Part shown: in pieces, positions 5,542 to 12,855 of the stretch | Layout: every line of letters begins with the position of its first letter | Position numbering within the stretch: position 1 is the first letter of the stretch | DNA from: CAZBPZ01 sp964493955 | Lineage (GTDB): Bacteria > Chloroflexota > Dehalococcoidia > Dehalococcoidales > Fen-1064 | DNA: 19,033 nucleotides | Direction of reading: 5' to 3' | Assembly: GCA_964493955.1 (NCBI GenBank) | Contig: CAZBPZ010000030.1 | Location: forward strand, 1-19,033 | Notes under the pieces: generated by a model | What the model was told of the DNA's origin: nothing | Databases searched by the model: none | The model's input: the letters and a program-made list of their open reading frames with translations, nothing else | Translations under genes and position numbers: made by a program

Positions 5542-5668
5542 TTGCCCGGCCTCCCTGGCTGCTAGGAATCAGCGGCTGTGGTGGTGACGGGGCATTATAG
5601 CAGCCGCGGCGGTACCCGCACAAACCGGCGGCGGGTACCGGTGCCCCCTTCGGGCGGGTGCGGGCACG

Positions 5669-5698
5669 TTGACACCCTGCCGGCGGCGGGGCTATGAT
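5669..5698 (+). promoter_or_regulatory. Promoter of the HtrA-type protease gene
   Basis: TTGACA at 5669-5674 and TATGAT at 5693-5698 are separated by 18 bp. The predicted transcription start, about 5705, leaves a very short leader before the GTG at 5714. Confidence 0.65.
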
Positions 5699-5713
5699 TG
5701 AGACCGGGGTGCG

Positions 5714-6850
5714 GTGAAGATGCGCAGGCATGTTCTCCTGTTTTTGCTGGCAGTCCTTCTCCTGGTCTCACTGGTGGGGTGCCAGGCTATTCCTGACCTG
5801 CGTGCCCCGGAGCACCGTGCCGGGGAGGCGCCCGCCGCCCAGCCCCCCGAGCAGTCCGGGGGCAACCCCATCAACCCCGATTTCCAGGCTGCCGTTACCG
5901 GCGGCAAGGTACCCTTCCCGGCCACGCTGGCCGACGTGGTGGCAAAGGTCACGCCCTCGGTGGTGGCCATCACCACCGAGGTGGTCACTTACGACTTCTT
6001 CAACCGGCCGTTTACCCAGACAGGGGGTGGCACCGGCTGGATAATCAGCCCGGATGGTGTCATCGTCACCAATAATCACGTCGTCGAGGGTGCCCGGGCG
6101 GTTACGGTCAAGCTGCACGACGGCAGCATCTACAAGGTGGACCTCAGTACCATCGCGGCCGACCCGCTATCGGACCTGGCGGTCTTCAGGATAGACGCCG
6201 ATGGGCTGACCCCGGCCGTGGTGGGTGACTCCGGCCGGATGCAGGTGGGTGACTGGGTGCTGGCCATCGGTAACTCCCTGGGCGAGGGGATACGTGCCAG
6301 CGTTGGCATCGTCAGCCGGCAGGTGCCCTTCCTGCAGAGCCCGGAGGGCCAGATTCTGGTGGGGCTGATAGAGACCGATGCCGCCATCAACCCCGGCAAC
6401 AGCGGCGGGCCGCTGGTGAACCTGGCGGGTGAGGTGGTTGGCATCAACACCATCAAGTCCATCCGGCAGGACGTTGACGCCGTGGGCTGGGCCATCAGCA
6501 TGAAGACCGCTCTGCCTATCATCACCCAGCTTATCAGGAAGGGCAAGGCATCCCACCCGTACCTGGGAGTCAGCCTCTATACGGTGGACCAGGGTGTGGC
6601 CGAGCAGTTCAACCTTCCGGTCACCGAGGGTGCCCTGGTTACCTCGGTGCAGCCCGGCAGCCCGGCCGACAGGGCCGGCCTCAGGGAGGGTGATGTCATC
6701 ATAGCCGCCGAGGGCCAGGAGACACCGTCGGCCGAGGCGTTCGTGGCCGCCATCCGCTCTTCCGACGTGGGCGAAAAGCTGACGATGCGGGTGGTGCGAG
6801 GTGACAGGGAGCTGACGCTCAGCGCCACCCTGATTGAGCGCCCCGACTAG
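5714..6850 (+). CDS. HtrA/DegP-type serine protease, lipoprotein-anchored (S1C family with one PDZ domain)
   Basis: A 378-residue protein with a hydrophobic signal (about 7-20) and lipobox L-V-G-C23, then a disordered Pro-rich linker. The trypsin-like domain has the full triad: H122 in VTNNHVV, D154 in SDLAV and S230 in INPGNSGGPLVN. A single C-terminal PDZ domain (about 285-375) contains YLGVSL and GSPADRAGLREGDVI. HtrA proteases degrade or refold damaged proteins outside the cytoplasm, with the PDZ domain sensing exposed C-termini. The GTG at 5714 is preceded by GGGGTG; the ATG at 5720 is an alternative. It is a single-gene unit whose stop codon overlaps that of the convergent ileS. Confidence 0.93.
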   Translation: MKMRRHVLLFLLAVLLLVSLVGCQAIPDLRAPEHRAGEAPAAQPPEQSGGNPINPDFQAAVTGGKVPFPATLADVVAKVTPSVVAITTEVVTYDFFNRPFTQTGGGTGWIISPDGVIVTNNHVVEGARAVTVKLHDGSIYKVDLSTIAADPLSDLAVFRIDADGLTPAVVGDSGRMQVGDWVLAIGNSLGEGIRASVGIVSRQVPFLQSPEGQILVGLIETDAAINPGNSGGPLVNLAGEVVGINTIKSIRQDVDAVGWAISMKTALPIITQLIRKGKASHPYLGVSLYTVDQGVAEQFNLPVTEGALVTSVQPGSPADRAGLREGDVIIAAEGQETPSAEAFVAAIRSSDVGEKLTMRVVRGDRELTLSATLIERPD

Positions 6851-9800
6851 CTGGCGGCAGCCTGGCGCTTTACCGCCAGCTTCACCTCGTGGCCGGATAG
6901 CCTGAAGGTCTCGACGTGGGCATCCCCCGGTGCTTCTCCCCGGACAAGCCCCCGTGACAGCGTTTCCTGCCGGATGTACTGTGACCAGCTGGCGATGACC
7001 TGATTGACATAATCATCGCCAAGGTACCAGGTGGTGATGTAGTCGGCGATGTCAAACCCGGCGTTGCGCCGCATTGTCTGGAGGCGGTGCACCAGCTCGC
7101 GGGCCAGCCCCTCTTCGGCCAGTTCCGGCGTGATGGTGGTGTCGATGGCTACCACCAGGCCGCCCTCGGCGGCGGAGACCAGTCCTTCGGCCTGCAGGGC
7201 TGCGGCGTCTTCGGCCAGTTCCAGCTTCTTGACGTTGAGCTCTTCCAGCACCTGCGGGGCCACCCGGGTAAGACCTTCGCGGTCGCGGCGGGCCGCCGCC
7301 CGGATGATGACGCGGGCCAGTGGCTGGCGGACCTTGATACCGGCCCGGCTGCGGGCGGCGCGGCCCAGGCTGGAAGCCTCCATTGCCAGCTGGGTGTCCT
7401 GGTTGAGGCGCTCATCTATCAGGGCCTCGTCGGCGGCCGGGAAATCTGTCAGGTGGACACTGTCCGGGGCGTCGGGGCGGACGGAGAGCACCAGGTTCTG
7501 GTAGAGCTCCTCGGCCAGGAAGGGGGTGAAGGGTGCCAGCAGCCCGGCCAGTGTCACCAGGCAGGTGTAGAGGGTGGCGTGGGCGGCCAGTTTATCGGCG
7601 TCGTTCTCGCTCTTCCAGAAGCGCCGCCGGCTGCGCCGTACGTACCAGTTGGAGAGTTTGCTGACGAAGGCGGCCAGGCGCCGGGTGGGGGTACAGGGGT
7701 CGTAGGCATCCAGCGCGGTGTTCACGTCCTTGATGAGCTTGTTGAGCTCCGAGAGTATCCAGCGGTCAAGCTCGGATAGCCCGGCCGGCGGGCCACTCTT
7801 GCCCGGTACAAACCGGTCTATGTTGGCGTAGGTGACGAAGAAGGAGTAGACGTTCCAGAGCGTCATGAAGAACTGGCGCGTCAGCTCCTTGAGCTGGTCT
7901 TCGGAGTAGCGGCGCGAGTTGCCCGGCGGGGCCGAGGTGTAGCAATACCAGCGCAGCACGTCGGCCCCGTAGCGTTCCAGGGTGGCGGGCAGGTCAACCA
8001 CGTTGCCCCGGCTCTTGCTCATCTTCTCGCCGCGGGCATCAAGGATATGCCCGTGGCAGATGACGTTGCGGTAGCTGGGCCGGTCGAAGAGCAGGGTGGA
8101 GATGGCGTGCAGGCTGTAGAACCAGCCCCGGGTCTGGTCAACCGCCTCGCAGATGTAGTCGGCCGGGAAGCGCCCGTCTTCCAGCAGGGTGGCGTTCTCA
8201 AAGGGGTAGTGGTACTGGGCGATGGGCATGGCCCCCGAGTCGAACCAGCAGTCGATTACCTCGGGCCGGCGCCGCATCTGGCCGCGGCACCGGTGGCAGG
8301 TGAAGGTGATGGCGTCCACGTAGGGGCGGTGCAGGTCGAGCGGCTCGGGCAGGCCGGTGGCACCCCGGGCGCGTAGCTCTTCCACCCCGCCGATGCATTC
8401 GAAGGTGCCGCATTCCTGGCACTGCCAGACCGGCAGGGGGGTGCCCCAGTAGCGCTCCCGCGAGAGTGCCCAGTCCACATTGTTCTCCAGCCAGTCGCCG
8501 AAGCGGCCGTGCTTGATGTACTCCGGGTACCAGTTTATCTGCTCGTTGCCCCGCAGCAGGTTCTCCTTGACGGCGGTGGTGCGGATGTACCAGGTCTGCT
8601 TGGCGTAGTAGAGCAGGGGTGAATCGCAGCGCCAGCAGAAGGGGTAGGTGTGGGTGATGGTGCCGCTGTCATGGAGCAGGCCGCGCTTTTCCAGGTCGGC
8701 CAGCACCTCGGGGTCGGCCTCTTTGACGAACCTTCCGGCGAAGGGATAGCTACCGGTGACGTTGCCCTGGAGGTCAACCGTGTGGACGAAGTCCAGGCCG
8801 TGCTCCTGCCCGGCCTGGTAGTCAACCTCGCCGTAGGCGGGGGCAATGTGGACGATGCCGGTGCCGTCCTCCATCGAGACAAACTCGGTGGCGATGACGC
8901 GGTAGGCCAGGGCGTCATCCGGCTCCTGCCGGGCCAGCCCGCCACCGGGCTGGAAGCGGTGCCTTTCCACCCCGAAGCGGTGCGGGTTGAAGAGGGGCTC
9001 GTAGGTCAGGCCCACCAGTTCCCTGCCGGCCAGCGTGGCCACCACGGGCCGGGTATCGAGGCCGGTAGGCAGGAGGCGGGCCGATGCCAGGATGAGGTAC
9101 TCGTTATCAACCGCCACCACCGAGTACTCGGCGTCGGCGGCTACCGCCAGGGCAGTATTGCCCGGCAGGGTCCACGGGGTGGTGGTCCAGGCCAGCAGGA
9201 AGACCGGCCTTTCATCCAGTGCCTTGAGGGCCTCGGGCAGGCCGGGCCGCGGGGTACTCAGGCGGAACTTGACGAAGACCGAGGGGTCAACCGCATCATC
9301 CCGGTATCCCAGGGCGACCTCATGCGAGCTGAGGGAGGTGCCGCAGCGCGGGCAGTGGGGGGTTACCCGGTAGCCCTGGTAGACGAGGTCCCGGTCCCAC
9401 ATCTGCTTGAGGGCCCACCAGACGGTCTCGATGTAGTCGTTCCGGAGGGTGATGTAGGCGTGCTCCAGGTCAATCCAGAAGCCGATGCGCTCCGTCATCC
9501 AGTTCCAGTCTTCCAGGTAGCGGAAGACACTCTCGCGGCAGCGGGCGTTGAAGCGCTCGATGCCGTAGTCTTCTATCTGGCTCTTGCTGGTGAGGCCCAG
9601 CTCCCGCTCCACCTCCAGCTCAACCGGCAGGCCGTGAGTGTCCCAGCCGCCGATGCGGGGGGCGTAGTAGCCTTTCATTGTCTTGTAGCGCGGGAAGAGG
9701 TCCTTGTAGGCGCGCGAGATGACATGGTGGAAACCGGGGCTGCCGTTGGCGGTGGGCGGCCCCTCGTAGAGGGTAAAGCGCGGGCCACCCTCTCTGGCGG

Positions 9801-9897
9801 CAACGCTGCGCTGGAAGGTATTGTTCTGCCGCCACAGGGCGATGATTCCCTTCTCCAGCTCGGGGAAGCTTACCCGGCTGCTGACTGGCCTGAACAC
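6847..9897 (-). CDS. ileS: Isoleucyl-tRNA synthetase with swapped GXHH signature
   Basis: Charges tRNA-Ile in the cytoplasm. From GTG 9897 it has 1016 residues. Class I features in order are: the first signature as PPTANGSPGFHH (G55-F-H-H58) instead of HxGH, GWDTHGLPVE, and a CP1 editing domain with TTTPWTLPGN and GTGIVHIAPAYGEVDY. KMSKS is at about 625-629 in EKMSKSRGN. Several CxxC pairs (HCPRCG, FCWRCD, CQECG, CHRCR) probably bind zinc, followed by an anticodon-binding C-terminal region. Length and motifs fit the archaeal/eukaryote-like IleRS2 type. The frame extends upstream to a TTG at 9933, but that lies inside the T-box terminator hairpin. GTG 9897 follows GGGGGTG and is the more credible start. 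Expression is controlled by the T-box leader. Confidence 0.95.
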   Translation of the reverse strand: MFRPVSSRVSFPELEKGIIALWRQNNTFQRSVAAREGGPRFTLYEGPPTANGSPGFHHVISRAYKDLFPRYKTMKGYYAPRIGGWDTHGLPVELEVERELGLTSKSQIEDYGIERFNARCRESVFRYLEDWNWMTERIGFWIDLEHAYITLRNDYIETVWWALKQMWDRDLVYQGYRVTPHCPRCGTSLSSHEVALGYRDDAVDPSVFVKFRLSTPRPGLPEALKALDERPVFLLAWTTTPWTLPGNTALAVAADAEYSVVAVDNEYLILASARLLPTGLDTRPVVATLAGRELVGLTYEPLFNPHRFGVERHRFQPGGGLARQEPDDALAYRVIATEFVSMEDGTGIVHIAPAYGEVDYQAGQEHGLDFVHTVDLQGNVTGSYPFAGRFVKEADPEVLADLEKRGLLHDSGTITHTYPFCWRCDSPLLYYAKQTWYIRTTAVKENLLRGNEQINWYPEYIKHGRFGDWLENNVDWALSRERYWGTPLPVWQCQECGTFECIGGVEELRARGATGLPEPLDLHRPYVDAITFTCHRCRGQMRRRPEVIDCWFDSGAMPIAQYHYPFENATLLEDGRFPADYICEAVDQTRGWFYSLHAISTLLFDRPSYRNVICHGHILDARGEKMSKSRGNVVDLPATLERYGADVLRWYCYTSAPPGNSRRYSEDQLKELTRQFFMTLWNVYSFFVTYANIDRFVPGKSGPPAGLSELDRWILSELNKLIKDVNTALDAYDPCTPTRRLAAFVSKLSNWYVRRSRRRFWKSENDADKLAAHATLYTCLVTLAGLLAPFTPFLAEELYQNLVLSVRPDAPDSVHLTDFPAADEALIDERLNQDTQLAMEASSLGRAARSRAGIKVRQPLARVIIRAAARRDREGLTRVAPQVLEELNVKKLELAEDAAALQAEGLVSAAEGGLVVAIDTTITPELAEEGLARELVHRLQTMRRNAGFDIADYITTWYLGDDYVNQVIASWSQYIRQETLSRGLVRGEAPGDAHVETFRLSGHEVKLAVKRQAAAS

Positions 9898-9906
9898 TTC
9901 ACACCC

Positions 9907-10197
9907 CCGTACAACAGGAAGTCCCGCCCACAAGGGACGGGACTGGACTTTCCCGCGGTACCACCCTTATTCCCCTTCCCGGGAAGGGGCACTCAGCGGG
10001 GCACGTATTCATGCCCCCGCCAGGGTAACGGCTGGCGGCCCCGGCCAGGCCTACTCGGCCGCCGGGGCGGCCTTTCGGTTGGCGGCTCGGGAGTGATTTT
10101 CGGAGGGCCGGTCACATCTGCTCGCACCGTACCAGACTCGCTGCGTGCCGTGGCCCCTCCTACTCGTCTCCGTCATCGCCTTTACGGGCTTTTGTAT
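9907..10197 (-). promoter_or_regulatory. Isoleucine T-box leader of ileS
   Basis: The minus strand carries the hallmark T-box sequence GGGTGGTACCGCG (9966-9954), which pairs with the 3' end of uncharged tRNA. Upstream is a stem I region with GATGACGGAGACGAGTAG. The specifier is ATC (Ile) at 10097-10095 in AAAATCACTCCCGAG. A terminator hairpin, AGTCCCGTCCC-loop-GGGCGGGACT (9944-9920), competes with the antiterminator formed by AAGGG...CCCTT. The terminator is followed by TTCCTGTTGT, a poor U-tract, and ends close to the ileS ribosome binding site, so translational control is also possible. The boundaries of the leader are approximate. Confidence 0.9.
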
Positions 10198-10203
10198 ATT
10201 GCC

Positions 10204-10232
10204 AGTGTAGCACGCGGATGGCCGGCGTGCAA
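10204..10232 (-). promoter_or_regulatory. Candidate ileS promoter
   Basis: On the minus strand TTGCAC (10232-10227) and TACACT (10209-10204) are separated by 17 bp, directly before the T-box leader. The hexamers are imperfect, but position and spacing fit. Confidence 0.45.
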
Positions 10233-10263
10233 GACTGTGTCGGGTGGGGCGGGCCCGGGGCAG

Positions 10264-11286
10264 TTACCCCGGGGCGGGTGGCCTGCCCGGCAGGAGCTCG
10301 TGGTAGGGGACGAGCCGGCCGAAGTCTATTACGCCGCTCTCGCTGACATTCTCAACCTCGATTCCGGCCTCGGCGACGGCGGCCACCGGGTTGAGGCCGC
10401 CCAGCAGCACCAGGCCAACGCGGTCCACCCCCACCGGTATGCGGCAGACCGGCTCGCTGGTATTGCCGAGGGCGTGCACTCCGCCGATGCCGGCTTCCTC
10501 CAGGGCGGCGATGCGTTCGGCGGCGGCGGCCCGTGACAGGGCCGGCAGTTCACGGAAGTTGGCCAGTATTTTCCCCTCACCACGGCGGGCCACCTCCAGT
10601 ACGCTGGTCATCCTGGCCCGGATGTACTGCTCGGAGGGGTCCAGCGATGTGCCGGCGTAGTTGATGATGGCCACGAACCGGTCCGGACGGGACCGGCGGA
10701 CCTCGAGCACGCCTCCAAAACGCGGGACGACCGGTATACCCGCCTTGAGCAGCACCCCGTTGATGACGACGCTGCACACGGTGGCCAGCCCCACCTGGCC
10801 CGGCGGTACTACCACCGAGCCGAGCTTCCCACCCTCGCCGGCCACGGCCACAAGCTGGCTGGTGCAGAGGCCGGCCCGGAAGGCCTCTGCCATGGCGGAG
10901 AGCGCCTCGGGGAAGCACTCTTTGTCAATCAGCGAGGTGTTGATTGGCACCTGGCCGGTGCGTTTTACCGGGTCGAAGGTGGTCTGGAAGCTCAGTGATT
11001 CCAGCTTTTCCTGGATAAAGCCTACCTGCTCCGGGGCCAGGGCCATCTTCAGCTCTTCGATGCCTGCCGGTGTCAGCATCCGGCCGCCGCGTCCCAGCGG
11101 CCGCGTGTAGCCACGCTCGTCGGCCACCTTGAGGTAGTAGCGCACGCCCCGCTCGCTGAGGTGGATGCCGTGCCGCTCCAGCTCGCGGGCAATCGTGATG
11201 GAGCCGAGCGGTACCGAGGACTCGCTCAGTACCTTGAGGATGGCCACCACCTTGCGTTCGGCGTCGGGACCGTTGCCGCTGGTCAT
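10264..11286 (-). CDS. nrpR: NrpR-type nitrogen regulatory repressor (winged helix plus DUF128)
   Basis: A 340-residue protein. Residues about 8-75 form a winged helix of the RNase R-type HTH family (KVVAILKVLSES...LSERGVRYYLKVADERG followed by LGRGGRMLTPAG). The remainder is one NrpR regulatory domain (DUF128), with VVPPGQVGLATVCSVVINGVLLKAGIPVVPRFGGVLEV and a second half ending SESGVIDFGRLVPYHEL. In methanogenic archaea NrpR represses glnA and nif genes and is released by 2-oxoglutarate under nitrogen starvation. Its place directly downstream of glnA, on the same strand after a 90-bp gap, supports the same role here. The ATG at 11286 follows AGGGGG. The archaeal operator GGAA-N(6-8)-TTCC was not found in the nearby promoters, so the DNA target is unknown. 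Confidence 0.87.
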   Translation of the reverse strand: MTSGNGPDAERKVVAILKVLSESSVPLGSITIARELERHGIHLSERGVRYYLKVADERGYTRPLGRGGRMLTPAGIEELKMALAPEQVGFIQEKLESLSFQTTFDPVKRTGQVPINTSLIDKECFPEALSAMAEAFRAGLCTSQLVAVAGEGGKLGSVVVPPGQVGLATVCSVVINGVLLKAGIPVVPRFGGVLEVRRSRPDRFVAIINYAGTSLDPSEQYIRARMTSVLEVARRGEGKILANFRELPALSRAAAAERIAALEEAGIGGVHALGNTSEPVCRIPVGVDRVGLVLLGGLNPVAAVAEAGIEVENVSESGVIDFGRLVPYHELLPGRPPAPG

Positions 11287-11376
11287 GACGAGGGTACCCC
11301 CTGGCCAGGTGTCATGGAACCGGCTGGTGATGGGTGACCGACGGCCTGGCTTCCCCGGACCGCGCTCCCACCCGGC

Positions 11377-12717
11377 TCAGAGTACTGGCAGGTAGCGTTT
11401 TATCTCGTAGTCGGTTACCTGTGTCCGGTAGAGGTCCCACTCATACTTCTTGTTGGTGATAAAGGCTTCGAAGAGGTGGTCTCCCAGGGCCTTTCTCACC
11501 AGCTCGCTCTTTTCTGTGAGGGCGATCGCCTCGTGCAGGCTGGCGGGCAGGGTGGTGATACCGCGGGCGGCCCGCTCGGCCGGCGACATTTCATAAACGT
11601 TTTCCTCCACCGGCTCGGGCGGCTCCAGCTTTCTTTCGATCCCGTCCAGGCCGGCTGCCAGCATCACGCTGAAGGCGAGGTAAGGGTTGCAGGCGGGGTC
11701 TGGCGAGCGGAACTCGATGCGGGTGGCCTGCTCGCGGCCCGGCTTGTATTCGGGGACGCGTATGAGGTCCGACCGGTTGCGCCGTGCCCAGGAGAGGTAG
11801 ACCGGGGCCTCGTAGCCCGGTACCAGCCGCTTGTAGGAGTTTACCCACTGGTTGCAGACGGCCGTAATCGCCGGGGCGTGCTCCAGCAGGCCGGCAATGT
11901 AGCCCAGGGCTTCCGGCGAGAGGTTGTAGCGGCCTTCCCTGGAGAAGAAGGCGTTCCTGTCGCCGCGGAAGAGGGACTGGTGTACGTGCATCCCGCTGCC
12001 GTTGATGCCGAAGACCGGCTTGGGCATGAAGGTGGCATAGACGCCGTTGGCCACGGCCACTTCCTTGACAATGAGGCGGTATGTCATGACGTTGTCGGCC
12101 ATTGTCAGGGCGTCGGTGTAGCGCATGTCAATCTCGTGCTGGCTCTGGGCAACCTCGTGGTGGGCGTATTCCACATCGATACCCATCTGCTCCAGCATCA
12201 GCACCGTCTCACGCCGCCAGGCGGTAGCGGCGTCGCGCGGGGTCATGTCAAAGTAGCTACCCAGGTCGAGCGGCTCGGTGCCCCTGTCGTCCTTGAAGTA
12301 GAAGAATTCCAGCTCCGGGCCAACGTGGAAGGTATAGCCCATCTCGGCTGCCCGCTTCAGGTTGCGGCGCAGCACGTAGCGCGGGTCCCCCTCGAAAGGC
12401 TCCCCGCCGGGGTGGACGATGTCGCAGAACATGCGCGCCACGGCGTTGTGCTCGCACGGCTGCCACGGCAGCAGGCGGAAGGTATCAGGGTCCGGCAGGG
12501 CCACCATGTCACTCTCGTCGATGCGGGCGAAACCTTCAATCGACGAGCCGTCAAAGCCCTTGCCTTCTTCCAGGGCACCTTCGAGCTCCTCCACGGTTAT
12601 GGCAAAGCTCTTCAGCATGCCGAGGATATCCGTGAACCAGAGCCAGATGAACTTGACGTTGTGCTCCTTGGCCATCTTGAGCACGTATTCCTTACCCTGT
12701 TCGCGTCCCTGTGTCAT
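11377..12717 (-). CDS. glnA: Glutamine synthetase type I, alpha subclass
   Basis: Makes glutamine from glutamate, ammonia and ATP as a cytoplasmic dodecamer. From ATG 12717 it has 446 residues, normal for GSI-alpha. Motifs in order are: KGFDGSSIEGFARIDESDM (the Asp50-type loop), EFFYF, HHEVAQSQHEIDMRY (metal ligands), FGINGSGMHVHQSL, NSYKRLVPGYEAPVYLSW and ATRIEFRSPDPACNPY. The beta-type adenylylation site NLYDLP is replaced by NVYEMSPAER, so control by adenylylation is not expected. FARIDESDM resembles Gram-positive, feedback-controlled enzymes. A GGAGG lies 11 bases before this ATG; GTG 12726, only 2 bases from it, is less likely. It sits between the glutamate synthase-like gene and nrpR on the same strand. 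Confidence 0.96.
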   Translation of the reverse strand: MTQGREQGKEYVLKMAKEHNVKFIWLWFTDILGMLKSFAITVEELEGALEEGKGFDGSSIEGFARIDESDMVALPDPDTFRLLPWQPCEHNAVARMFCDIVHPGGEPFEGDPRYVLRRNLKRAAEMGYTFHVGPELEFFYFKDDRGTEPLDLGSYFDMTPRDAATAWRRETVLMLEQMGIDVEYAHHEVAQSQHEIDMRYTDALTMADNVMTYRLIVKEVAVANGVYATFMPKPVFGINGSGMHVHQSLFRGDRNAFFSREGRYNLSPEALGYIAGLLEHAPAITAVCNQWVNSYKRLVPGYEAPVYLSWARRNRSDLIRVPEYKPGREQATRIEFRSPDPACNPYLAFSVMLAAGLDGIERKLEPPEPVEENVYEMSPAERAARGITTLPASLHEAIALTEKSELVRKALGDHLFEAFITNKKYEWDLYRTQVTDYEIKRYLPVL

Positions 12718-12806
12718 TGGTGCCACTGCCTCCTTACCTGACTGGGTGTATCATACTGCGTTTGGGCCGGAGGCGCCAGTGCGGGTGCGTGCATTGTTAC
12801 AGGTAG

Positions 12807-12839
12807 TTGAAGGGGCATGGCACCACCATGCCCCTTCAA
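12807..12839 (-). promoter_or_regulatory. Perfect 14-bp hairpin in the glnA leader region
   Basis: TTGAAGGGGCATGG (12807-12820) is followed by a 5-base loop and its exact complement (12826-12839). It starts 17 bp after the upstream glutamate synthase-like gene on the minus strand and lies 90 bp before the glnA start. No U-run follows in the minus-strand transcript. It could be a terminator, an mRNA-stabilising or processing site, or a palindromic operator. Confidence 0.6.
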
Positions 12840-12855
12840 AGCCGTGTTTTGCCCG

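Noticed and set aside
8650..10536. 628-codon plus-strand open frame
   Set aside because: It is antisense to ileS, its T-box and the 3' end of nrpR. Long antisense frames are expected in GC-rich codon bias, and the conserved motifs are all on the other strand.
11476..12741. 421-codon plus-strand open frame
   Set aside because: It is the antisense shadow of glnA, whose complete motif set is unambiguous.
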